The position numbers and the translations under genes were made by a program. The notes beneath the pieces were generated by a model. The model searched no databases. It saw only the letters and a program-made list of their open reading frames with translations, and had not been told where the DNA came from. Shown here in pieces: positions 1-9,053 of a stretch of 64,000 bases of DNA (position 1 is the stretch's first letter; the number at the start of each line of letters is the position of its first letter). The stretch comes from Halospina sp040196175 (GTDB lineage Bacteria; Pseudomonadota; Gammaproteobacteria; Pseudomonadales; Oleiphilaceae), in the NCBI RefSeq assembly GCF_040196175.1, contig NZ_JBEFNF010000007.1, forward strand, positions 62,001-126,000, in the 5' to 3' direction.

Positions 1-410
1 CATAAGGATTTCCGTCACACATTAAATTAGCAAGAGGAAATTAAAGCACCCGTGCTTATAGGCATCAATGCTGGCCATAATGAGCGCTGATGCACTGGGT
101 AACCCTCACTGCAGAGGAAGACTTCAGGCCCCTCAAATATGCTCCGTATTCCATTAACAATTCCATTGGTTAACGGATAGCCGCTCTGAATCTACAGCTC
201 AACACAGACGGAGGTTTATCTATAACTTTCGACTCTCATCCACTCAAAATATGACCATTAGTTATATTTCCCATCCTCTACACGACGTAGGCGAAGGGTG
301 CCTAAAAACGCTATCATCCATTGCCCAGTGGTTAGGAATGCTTTATGGGCACCTGTTCCGGCTACACCCCGGCTTCTGGCTCGAATCCAATTTCTAAAAG
401 AGAAACTTGC
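1..410. other. Gene-free leader before the restriction-modification operon
   Basis: No ORF here looks like a real gene; the short ones overlap each other on opposite strands and have no recognisable product. The stretch is more AT-rich than the core genes further right. It presumably carries the promoter of the methyltransferase gene, but I could not fix a confident -35/-10 pair. A fragment near 385-400 resembles a tRNA T-loop, but no acceptor or anticodon stem can be built around it. Confidence 0.5.
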
Positions 411-3400
411 ATGGCAGACCCGCAGACCGAATTCAACCAGCTTCGCGCCTTCCTCAAAGACTTGTTCCAATTTGAGGATCACGAGCTAGACTTCGGGATC
501 TACCGCATCACGCGCCTCAAACGCCAGTTCATCCAAAACTTCATCGATGGTGAGGACGAGCACAGCCTGCGGGCCACAGTAGAGAGAGCCCTCAGCGGGG
601 TGCAGAACAGCAGGGCAAAAACGGCAAGCAACTGGCTGGCAGCCTTCGCCGCGAAATTTGGAGACATGGGCCGCCCTCTTTGGGAAGCGGTAGAGGCAGA
701 CCCCGATGATTCTGAGGCAGTAAGCCAGTTCAAGGGGCTGATGGACATGCCAGCTCTTGCCGCAGGAGAGCGTGAAGAAGCTGAGAAACAGCTTCAGGCC
801 TACGTTGAAACTCACCAGCAGTCGCAGGATCAATTGGCCGTTAAGGTCTACAACCACCTGCTTAACTTCTTCGAGCTTTATTACCAGAACGGTGATTTCG
901 GCTACAACACTCGCGCCACCACCGCCTTCCAAGTGCCTTACGAAGCTGACTACGACGGCGCGGACACCCTATTCCACTGGAAGCATAAGGACAGCTACTA
1001 CATAAAGACTGGTAACGGTTTCCACACCGTACGGTTCGAATTGGGCGGAAAGTGGGTGGAATTCCGTCTCGCTGGCGCAGAAGAGGGAGCCGAAACGGGG
1101 GAACGCAACAACAACCGCGACGACAGTATCAAGCACTATCGATTTGTAGACATCACGTCGGTACACGAAACCTGCGCGGACGGCACAGATACCACCGTCT
1201 GGCAGGTGCACTTCGTTCTTGCCACCGCATCTACCCCCAAGACCGAACTATACCCCAAGATCTGGGGAGTGCTTTTTGGAGAGGGCACAGAATTGACGCC
1301 ATACCTCCACAAGCAGCCCGGCAACGGGGAAGAGCAGCCGGGCAAGCCTGCCTTCAAAGACTTAACCACCGACTACGACAAGGCCGAGGGAGGCCAGCTA
1401 AAGGGTATTAGCCAACTCCGCCTCGACTTCGGCAAATATACTGAGGAACTGGCCAAACGAGAGGAATTCAAAAGGCGTGGAAGCAACTCTGCTGCCCGCA
1501 AAGAAAGCTTGCAGGAGGATACCACCGCGCGCGCCCTGTGGGAGCTGGACAAAAACCTGAACCGGTTCTATGTGGGCAATGATGCCGACTACTTCATTCA
1601 CAAGGACCTGCGCGGCTTCCTGCGGCGGGAGAAAGAGCGCTTCATCAAGCAGGTGATTTTCGCCGATCTTGGTGGCCTGCTGCACGCCGGCGAAGACAAC
1701 GCTACCACTCTTATTGGACGCGCCTTCAATCAGGTGAGCGATACCCTCATCGACTTCCTTGCCGCTATCGAGGATTTCCAGAAGGGGTTGTTTGAGATGA
1801 AGAAGAAGGTGGTCGACACCCACTACCTTATTTCGGTTAGCAAGATCCCCGAGGAATTCCACGACCGCGTGTGCAACAACGCAGACCAGCTCACCGAATG
1901 GCGGCAAGTCTATGGCATTGAAATTACGGATTCCAGACAACTGACCGACCATCCATCCCTAGTGGTGGACACCAGCCTATACACGGATTCAGACCCTGAA
2001 TTACAGGACGACCTCCTCAGTCACCATACGTTCGAGAACCTGGATGTGCAGACCGACGGGCTCCTTATCGCGTCTGAGAACTGGCAGGCCCTAAATCTTC
2101 TTCAAGAAAAATTCCGCGAGCAGATCCAGTGTATCTACATCGACCCGCCTTATAACACTGGCGGCGACGGCTTTCTCTACAAGGACGCCTTCCGACATTC
2201 GAGCTGGGCGTCCATGGTGCACGACCGCTTGGAGCAAGCTTATCCGTTCCTTACCGACAACGGTGTGTTGTTCAGCAGCATCGACGACAAGGAGCGAACC
2301 TCCCTGGATATGCTGTTGAGGCGAGTTTTCGGTTCGGGCAACCGTGTGGAGGAGCTGATCTGGGCGCAGAACGCTACCAAGAATCAGTCGCCTACTTACT
2401 CCACTAATCATGAATACGTAGAAGTCTTCGCCCGCGATTTAGAGCGGGTTAAAGCGGAGCCGAACATGTTTCGCGAGCCTAAACCTGGTTATACCGATAT
2501 CATGAAGCTGGTGGAGAGGTTGAACACGGAGTATCCGCCCCTCGCGGAGGTCGAACAGGCGCTAGCAGATCTGTTTGAGGACCATAAAAGTAATTTTCGA
2601 GCTGAGCTCGAAGAGCAAGGAATCGAATTCAGCCAGGATTTAGATCCTTGGAAAGGTTTGTATAACTATAAAAATGCAGAGTACAGAGATAGAGACGGAA
2701 ATTATATTCCTGAGGAAGAAGCACGAGATAAAGGGGCAATAATCTGGGTCTGGCGTGAGAGTGACCCTTCCATGCCCGCTGGCAAGCAATCCGAATCAAC
2801 AAAGGATCCCTCAGATCCAAACTATAGATTTTATCGTCCTGTTCATAAAGAGACAGGGCAAGAATGCAATATGCCGAAAAGGGGGTGGGCTTGGCCTTTT
2901 GCGCAGCATGCAGGGAGATTGTCTTTTACCCAGCTTGACAATGATAACCGGATAGCTTGGGGGCCAAATGAAAACAAAATCCCCCAAGTAAAGCGATTTT
3001 TGCACGAATCAGAGACTTCAGTTGGTAAATCAGTTGTTAAGGATTATACCGACGGGGAAAGGGAGCTTACGGAATTGATGGGAAAGGTAAACTCTTTTCC
3101 CAACCCTAAGCCCACCACCCTCATAGAGCGCTTGGTCACCCAAACTACTGTTTCAGGCGATTGGATAATGGACTTCTTTGCCGGCTCTGGACCTACCGGC
3201 GAGGCTGTCTTGCGGAGTAATCAAAACCGCCGTTTCTTGCTCGTTGAGATGGGCAATTATGTCGAAACGGTGCTACAGCCCCGCATCAAACGGGTCATGT
3301 ACTCGCCCAACTGGAAAGCTGGCTCCCCTACAACGCCCAGCAACAGGGGCTTTCTAATAAAGGTTCAGCACCTGGAACAGTACGAGGACGTACTAGATAA

Positions 3401-3872
3401 CCTTGAAGCTATTTGGGATGACGCCGCCCTACCGGAAAAGATACCGGTACACTACCTTTTCCGCCCGGAATGCAACGCGCTGAGCACTTCTCTGGATCTG
3501 CGTCAGCCCTTTTCCCAAACCATCCACGTGGGCAAGGCGCGGCAGGGGCGTGCCATCGACCTCATGGAGACTTGGTGCTATCTGCAGGGCTACTGGATCT
3601 ACTCGCGCCGAATTTTCCGCAACCTCGATCGTAACTATGTGGCAGTGGAGACCACTCATGGCACTTTGGTGGTTTTTCGCAACATCAACAATGCCGAGGT
3701 CGATACGGACAACCTGAACGCCTTACTAGACAACTATCGGAACGAGCACGGGGTCACCCGTATAAGGCGCCTAGAGCTTAATCACGAGGCCGATCTTCGA
3801 CGCCTTCCAGAAAATATAGAGGCAATGCTTATTAGTGCTGAAGATTTCCTGCGGGGCGCGCAATGGAGCTGA
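411..3872 (+). CDS. Type III-like site-specific adenine DNA methyltransferase (Mod)
   Basis: Probable N6-adenine methyltransferase and specificity subunit of a two-gene restriction-modification system. Motif IV (DPPYNTGG) lies near residues 578-585 and the SAM-binding motif (FFAGSGPTGE) near 922-931. This order, catalytic before SAM-binding, is the beta class used by type III Mod proteins. At about 1153 aa it is much longer than classical Mod (about 650 aa), because about 550 residues precede the catalytic part. I chose ATG 411 because AGAGAAA sits at good spacing and the 22 residues from ATG 345 look like untranslated leader. The next gene overlaps its 3' end by 10 bp, so translation is probably coupled. 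The part between the two motifs, roughly 2560-3110, is clearly AT-richer than the rest and is probably the target-recognition region. Target sequence unknown. Confidence 0.9.
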   Translation: MADPQTEFNQLRAFLKDLFQFEDHELDFGIYRITRLKRQFIQNFIDGEDEHSLRATVERALSGVQNSRAKTASNWLAAFAAKFGDMGRPLWEAVEADPDDSEAVSQFKGLMDMPALAAGEREEAEKQLQAYVETHQQSQDQLAVKVYNHLLNFFELYYQNGDFGYNTRATTAFQVPYEADYDGADTLFHWKHKDSYYIKTGNGFHTVRFELGGKWVEFRLAGAEEGAETGERNNNRDDSIKHYRFVDITSVHETCADGTDTTVWQVHFVLATASTPKTELYPKIWGVLFGEGTELTPYLHKQPGNGEEQPGKPAFKDLTTDYDKAEGGQLKGISQLRLDFGKYTEELAKREEFKRRGSNSAARKESLQEDTTARALWELDKNLNRFYVGNDADYFIHKDLRGFLRREKERFIKQVIFADLGGLLHAGEDNATTLIGRAFNQVSDTLIDFLAAIEDFQKGLFEMKKKVVDTHYLISVSKIPEEFHDRVCNNADQLTEWRQVYGIEITDSRQLTDHPSLVVDTSLYTDSDPELQDDLLSHHTFENLDVQTDGLLIASENWQALNLLQEKFREQIQCIYIDPPYNTGGDGFLYKDAFRHSSWASMVHDRLEQAYPFLTDNGVLFSSIDDKERTSLDMLLRRVFGSGNRVEELIWAQNATKNQSPTYSTNHEYVEVFARDLERVKAEPNMFREPKPGYTDIMKLVERLNTEYPPLAEVEQALADLFEDHKSNFRAELEEQGIEFSQDLDPWKGLYNYKNAEYRDRDGNYIPEEEARDKGAIIWVWRESDPSMPAGKQSESTKDPSDPNYRFYRPVHKETGQECNMPKRGWAWPFAQHAGRLSFTQLDNDNRIAWGPNENKIPQVKRFLHESETSVGKSVVKDYTDGERELTELMGKVNSFPNPKPTTLIERLVTQTTVSGDWIMDFFAGSGPTGEAVLRSNQNRRFLLVEMGNYVETVLQPRIKRVMYSPNWKAGSPTTPSNRGFLIKVQHLEQYEDVLDNLEAIWDDAALPEKIPVHYLFRPECNALSTSLDLRQPFSQTIHVGKARQGRAIDLMETWCYLQGYWIYSRRIFRNLDRNYVAVETTHGTLVVFRNINNAEVDTDNLNALLDNYRNEHGVTRIRRLELNHEADLRRLPENIEAMLISAEDFLRGAQWS

Positions 3873-6800
3873 AGCTATACAACCGCCTCAAACACGAGCT
3901 TCTAGGTGATCTGGCAGGCCGCAGCGAGGGCCACGATCCTGATTACCAGAAACAGGTGGAGAGCTACGCGGCTCAACCGCACAGCGGTGTTTCCAAAAGG
4001 GAAAGCCGCAAGATCCAGCGCTGGCTAGAAACCTACAACCGCCTGCTTCCTGGACCACCAGTCACACTGCGCTATTACCAGATTCTAGCGCTTTACTTTA
4101 CAGAGCATGTGTTGAAAGAAAAGCGCGGTGGCAAACGGTATAACGACCAGAAAGCCCTCGCGTACTGGATGGCCACGGGCAGCGGTAAGACACTGCTCAT
4201 GCACTTGAACATCCTCCAGTACATTGACCATATTGGCGGCCCTCAGTCATTTGATGAATTACAAATCATCCTCACCACTCCAGGAGTCAACTTAATCGAG
4301 CAACATCAGCGTGAGCTCGGCGAGGTGGTGCGCCATCTCAACCGCATACATAACAACCGTATCAAGCTCATCGCTGACACCACCGGCGCCCTGCTCAACC
4401 GCGAAAAGGGCTTCTTCCAGATGCCGGAAAATCCCAGGATTCACCGTCTGGTGCTTGTAGATGAGGGACATATCGGGTTATCAACGGACAGTGAAACCGG
4501 CGCATTCAAAGCACTTCGTAGTGAGCTTCTGCACCCAACCCACAGCTTTCTGTTCGAATACTCTGCCACTTACCACGGGATCGCCGAAACGCACGTGCGT
4601 GAGTACGAGGAACAGATCGTTTATGACTACAATTACTATCGGTTCTTCCGTGACGGCTACGGCAAGGACTATGCCTTTCAGAGCCTCAACGATGATCGCT
4701 TCGCCGACACTGCAGCGAGTACGGCGCCCTTCTTTACAGCCACATTCGGTACCTTAGCGGAGAAGCTGACAGCGTTCGACAACCTGTCGGTTAGCCGCAC
4801 CCAGAGAGCCGGGGAACTCCCCTTTACCGGCAGTTTCCCCGATCGCCCCTTATTGGCATTCATGGGCGGTACGGTTGAGGACCCGAAGAAGGAGGGTGGC
4901 GCACGCGACGAAGTCTCCGACATCCGCAAGCTTTTAGTTTGGCTCGCCAATCTCTCTCCATCAGAACGCTACGCCTTTAAAAAAGTTTGGGGGGAAGCCG
5001 AGGGTCGCCTTAGGCTTACACGCTCACCCGGGATCATCGACGAAATCTGGTTGTCCTGGGGCAACGGCGACTTCTGGGGACTTATCAATGTCGGGAATGG
5101 TGAAAAATTCTTTAGGGACTGCGAAACCCATCAGGAGTTACGTGACGACCATGGCGCTCCCCTTATGGACCTAGACAAAGCACGTATTGTTAGCCGGCAG
5201 TACCGCTTTGCCGCCATTGACGAGCCAACCTCGCCTATAAACCTGCTGGTCGGAAGCCGGAAGTTCGCTGAAGGCTGGAATTGCTTCCGCGTCTCAATCA
5301 TCGGCTTGATTAACCTAGGCTCCAATAAAGGAAACAAGATTATCCAGATCTTCGGGCGCGGGGTTCGACTAGAAGGACTGAACAAGGACGGGAAGCGGCG
5401 CTATCGCGATCATTGCCCTGACTATGATGAATTGGTGCGGCGGGATGAGGCGGAAGACCGCCTACGGCGCCTGGAAACACTGAACGTCTTTAGCCTTAAC
5501 CAGTCATGGCTCAAGACCTTCCTGGAAGGGCTTGAAAAGGATATCCCTGCCCTAGCCGGGCCTTTCACTGTGGACGTGACGCCTCGCAAAGTGAGTACAG
5601 GAGGCAAGCTTAGGCACTACGACGACTACCAACCTTGGCTTCACGCTCCCAAAGTGGGGGGGGCAGATTTTGACGCACTGCTACGCATAACTCTAGACGC
5701 CACTGACAATTCCTGGCACTGGGAGTATGTGATAGATGGCCATGTGTATGCAGGACAGTTGCATGCGCCGGAGTTGCGTTTCGACTACCGAATAGCACCA
5801 GAGGAGACAGGGCATGATCTTATCCAGCCGTTGGCAAAATGGATCGATAAACAAGCGCCATTCCTTAATGTGGACCATCTGAAAGAACAGCTTCGAGCTT
5901 GGAGCCGCCAGCAAAAAGTACAGCTTTACGTGGCTCGTAATAGCTCAGTGACCCCTCTCAGTCTTCGAGACCTCTTATCTGTCGTAGGAGCTGTTCGCTA
6001 CGACTGGCCGTTGAATGCATGTGATACAGCGGTAGTAGAGCGGTTATTGGCAGAACTTCAACGCGATACCATGGAAAAGGTATTCCACAAGGTGCGCTAT
6101 GACATCGACAAGCGCCATTACCGTTATGAACCTGTAACGCAAAGTCTTCCCGGGCAGCCCGGTGATTTTATCGACCGTTACCGAATCACCTGCGAATTCG
6201 ATACAGAATCCGATCGCCAAGCCTTCGAAAGCGACAGCCAAGCTTGGAATCAGCTTCGGATGAACCTCCAAGAAAGCCCGGGGCATTATCATATCTACGA
6301 GCCTCTTTTCGGTGACGCCGAAGGAAACCGGCCTCACAAACATACTAACCCCAACATCAAGAAGATCCGCCGGGTAAGCATTTCCCCTGACCGTTTGAAT
6401 GACGGAGAGCGAAAATTCTTAGAGGACCTCAATGAGTTCGTCGAGAACAACTACGCCCACGACCGACGTCAGTTCTATCTAATGCGTAATGTGGATAGCC
6501 TTAAATCCATTGGTATTTATCTGGACGGCGAAACAAGAGTATTTCACCCCGATTTCGTTCTTTGGATCGTGGATGACAAAACTAACCAAACCACGCTGGC
6601 GTTTTTCGACCCGAAAGGGGAAAGCGGGATTATGAACCGAGGAGATCTTGGTCTCTCCGGGGGTGGAGCCATGAATGACAAGGTACGCTTGTCCAACAGC
6701 GGCCAACTCGCGGATTTGGCTCACCAATTAACGCAGCAAACAGGCCGTCACTGGAGCATTCACTCCTATATTCTGCTGCGGGACTCATCTGAGCTTGGTC

Positions 6801-6970
6801 GGTTCAAAGGAAGTGCCCCTACAGAGCCCGAGCTGACGAGGGCGGAGGAAATGATTAACCGCGGAGTTCTTCGATTGGATTGGCATAAACGTGACGAACA
6901 AGGCAATCCAGGAAAGCTCCTGCGTAATGATAAAAGCTATCTAAACCGGATTTTCGAGAACCTGCTTTAA
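3863..6970 (+). CDS. Type III-like restriction subunit: DEAD/DEAH-type helicase with C-terminal nuclease
   Basis: Probable ATP-dependent translocase/endonuclease partner of the upstream methyltransferase. Walker A (ATGSGKT) is at about residues 104-110 and the Walker B variant DEGH at about 200-203. A SAT motif follows in FEYSAT. A later helicase segment holds GRGVRL, matching motif VI. Near residue 916 the run PDFVLW...FFDPKG has the spacing of a PD-(D/E)xK nuclease core. Its 1035 aa suit a type III Res subunit (about 900-1000 aa). The start overlaps the end of mod, so the two form one operon. DEGH replaces the usual DEAH/DECH but keeps the catalytic Asp-Glu. A type I HsdR is less likely, since no hsdS is nearby. 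Confidence 0.9.
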   Translation: MELKLYNRLKHELLGDLAGRSEGHDPDYQKQVESYAAQPHSGVSKRESRKIQRWLETYNRLLPGPPVTLRYYQILALYFTEHVLKEKRGGKRYNDQKALAYWMATGSGKTLLMHLNILQYIDHIGGPQSFDELQIILTTPGVNLIEQHQRELGEVVRHLNRIHNNRIKLIADTTGALLNREKGFFQMPENPRIHRLVLVDEGHIGLSTDSETGAFKALRSELLHPTHSFLFEYSATYHGIAETHVREYEEQIVYDYNYYRFFRDGYGKDYAFQSLNDDRFADTAASTAPFFTATFGTLAEKLTAFDNLSVSRTQRAGELPFTGSFPDRPLLAFMGGTVEDPKKEGGARDEVSDIRKLLVWLANLSPSERYAFKKVWGEAEGRLRLTRSPGIIDEIWLSWGNGDFWGLINVGNGEKFFRDCETHQELRDDHGAPLMDLDKARIVSRQYRFAAIDEPTSPINLLVGSRKFAEGWNCFRVSIIGLINLGSNKGNKIIQIFGRGVRLEGLNKDGKRRYRDHCPDYDELVRRDEAEDRLRRLETLNVFSLNQSWLKTFLEGLEKDIPALAGPFTVDVTPRKVSTGGKLRHYDDYQPWLHAPKVGGADFDALLRITLDATDNSWHWEYVIDGHVYAGQLHAPELRFDYRIAPEETGHDLIQPLAKWIDKQAPFLNVDHLKEQLRAWSRQQKVQLYVARNSSVTPLSLRDLLSVVGAVRYDWPLNACDTAVVERLLAELQRDTMEKVFHKVRYDIDKRHYRYEPVTQSLPGQPGDFIDRYRITCEFDTESDRQAFESDSQAWNQLRMNLQESPGHYHIYEPLFGDAEGNRPHKHTNPNIKKIRRVSISPDRLNDGERKFLEDLNEFVENNYAHDRRQFYLMRNVDSLKSIGIYLDGETRVFHPDFVLWIVDDKTNQTTLAFFDPKGESGIMNRGDLGLSGGGAMNDKVRLSNSGQLADLAHQLTQQTGRHWSIHSYILLRDSSELGRFKGSAPTEPELTRAEEMINRGVLRLDWHKRDEQGNPGKLLRNDKSYLNRIFENLL

Positions 6971-7122
6971 GGTAAGCTCCAAAGTGGACGTACCGACCGC
7001 CGGTTTTGGGAGAAACACTGGAATCCAGGATGGTCGTTCCTGGGGCCCTTGTGGGTATAAGCGTCCCTACCTTTGTCACCGGGGGTGCCTCCTTGAGCAG
7101 TCGATGCACGGCGCATCCATTA

Positions 7123-8913
7123 CTACGGATCGACATAGTCTCCTATTGGTAGTTCCCAGACGTCTCTAGCGAGCAGGGTGAGCTTGTCTTGACGATCGAG
7201 CACAGCAGCCTCATTCCATTCGACAAATGGATCCAGCTCTGAAACGGCGATATCGATTTTAGTATTCGCGCCGACCTTAGGGCGCTCGACAAGAGCCTTG
7301 GTCAGGAGGAGTTGAGATTGGCGATATATATCTCGTTTCTGTGAATACGGGCGATTTCCAAGAGATGCATTAATCGACTTCTCTACAAGGACGAGATTTC
7401 CAAGCCGTTCAGCGATGTATACGTCTTCAAACGCCCCAAATTCATCCTCTGCTTTCTGGCTTGGTTGCTGGGGATAGATATGTTCAATCTCAAATCCGCC
7501 CCCGGTATAGCGAGTAAGCCACTTAGTACCCTCAGTTACACCGTAAGCTCTCATATCAATGTGTTGCGTCAACTTAGCCAAAATATATCGAAGCCGGTAT
7601 TGCTGCACCGCGCCCATGTGGAGCCGGCGGATCGAATCTTCGAAACGATCCGAAAGCTCAGACTTGGCTGGCACAAACCGCCGAGCGATGAAGTGATTCA
7701 AATCACTCTCGTCGGATATTTTGCGGACTTCAATCGCCCACTGGGCGAAGTTTCTCTCAAACTCACGTGTTGGCTCGCGCGTGATGACGAAAACAAAAAA
7801 TAGATTTTCAACCTCCCGCGCAAGCTGGTCGAAATGCTCTGTTTGCAGGTGACGTCCCGCGAGCAGCAAAATTAAATGCTGGCGAGCTGCCTTCCCTCCC
7901 AAAACCTGTAGATTTTCGAGGTGGCGGTTCTTTTCGCCATACTGATCACGACCATTTAAGAAATTCTTATACGCTTCTGCTGACCGGAGAAGCTCCTTCG
8001 CGAACCCCAGCGGGTCATTGGCATAGCCGCATGCACTCTCATTCCTAGAAAACCAGCCGTAGATTTCATCTTCGCGCAGAGCTTCAACGTCGTATCGACT
8101 AAAAATAAAATAGCGGAGAAACCGAAGCGGCTTCTCGCCCATTTCGAAGATAGTATCTTGAAGCTCTTTCCATTGGCTTTTTAGATTTTCAAACTCATCG
8201 CGACTGGCCTTCATAAACAGGAGGTTTTTTAACAAATCCATCGAGTCGAGACCAACGCCGCGATCATTTATCGTCTCGAATATCTTAAGCGCCTTGGCGA
8301 CGTCTTTGGTTTGTATGCGGATCAACTTTACTTTGTTGCTCAAGTAGCCGTAGAACGCACGCAGAGCTCCAGTGTCGACCCCAAACTCCGCCTTCAAGAA
8401 GGCGAGTGTCACCTGGTAGGCATTGAGGATATTTGCAATCGAGCGAGTCCTCGTAGCATCCGCTTGCTCGGTGCAACCTTCAGCAATCTTCACAAGGATG
8501 TCACCACTGTCCTCATATTGAAGGTCGAGTCGATAGCGGAAATGATCACAACCGCTAGCGTCAGTGGATGTCGCTGCGATCTGGTAACCAAGCGCCCCAG
8601 GGGGAGCCTCTCCAATTTCCCGCATGCGGTCACGAATCGCACACAAAGTTATGAATAGCGACGTCATCCGTTGTTGCCCATCGATCAGCTCCAAGACCCC
8701 GTCACCGCCTGGGCAAACAACAATACTGCCAATAAAGTATTCGGGCGCACTCGTTGGCTCGTTTCCTGCGAGCTCAGAGTTAATGTCACTTAGCAGCTGT
8801 TCAACCTGATCGGTCTCCCATACGTACTCACGCTGGTAATCCGGGACGGTGTAGAAAGCCTGGAAAACATCGGCCAACTTTATGTCTTGGCTCTGAATTG
8901 ATTGTTCATTCAT
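7123..8913 (-). CDS. DUF262/DUF1524 (GmrSD-type) restriction-like nuclease
   Basis: A single-chain DUF262-DUF1524 protein. The N-terminal DUF262 domain shows VPDYQREYVW and ELIDGQQRMTSL; the DGQQR box is the ParB-like NTPase signature. The C-terminal DUF1524 domain has an HNH-like core, FEIEHIYPQQ, followed by RLGNLVLVEKSIN. Family members such as GmrSD and BrxU cut DNA with modified cytosines; here the substrate is unknown. ATG 8913 gives about 596 aa starting just before the conserved IKLADVF segment. A GTG at 8952 would add 13 residues but has poorly placed Shine-Dalgarno bases. It faces the res gene tail to tail and is co-directional with the OLD nuclease behind it, suggesting an independently acquired defence gene. 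Confidence 0.85.
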   Translation of the reverse strand: MNEQSIQSQDIKLADVFQAFYTVPDYQREYVWETDQVEQLLSDINSELAGNEPTSAPEYFIGSIVVCPGGDGVLELIDGQQRMTSLFITLCAIRDRMREIGEAPPGALGYQIAATSTDASGCDHFRYRLDLQYEDSGDILVKIAEGCTEQADATRTRSIANILNAYQVTLAFLKAEFGVDTGALRAFYGYLSNKVKLIRIQTKDVAKALKIFETINDRGVGLDSMDLLKNLLFMKASRDEFENLKSQWKELQDTIFEMGEKPLRFLRYFIFSRYDVEALREDEIYGWFSRNESACGYANDPLGFAKELLRSAEAYKNFLNGRDQYGEKNRHLENLQVLGGKAARQHLILLLAGRHLQTEHFDQLAREVENLFFVFVITREPTREFERNFAQWAIEVRKISDESDLNHFIARRFVPAKSELSDRFEDSIRRLHMGAVQQYRLRYILAKLTQHIDMRAYGVTEGTKWLTRYTGGGFEIEHIYPQQPSQKAEDEFGAFEDVYIAERLGNLVLVEKSINASLGNRPYSQKRDIYRQSQLLLTKALVERPKVGANTKIDIAVSELDPFVEWNEAAVLDRQDKLTLLARDVWELPIGDYVDP

Positions 8914-9053
8914 ATTGACAGACTCGGCTCCTAAAAAACGGGTCAACTCCACCCCTTTTCCATCATAAGCACTGGATTACGCAGAGCCCTCACTTCAACG
9001 CACAGAGTGGCATCCCAAGTTGACGGGGCACAAAAGCTGTTGGCGCTTAAGCA

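Noticed and set aside
360..400. tRNA gene or tRNA-derived attachment site
   Set aside because: A T-loop-like GGCTCGAATCC is present but no acceptor stem, anticodon arm or D-arm can be folded around it.
411..6970. BREX, DISARM or type I restriction locus
   Set aside because: No pglZ, brxL, drm or hsdS genes are next to the pair; two overlapping genes with beta-class motif order fit type III-like systems.
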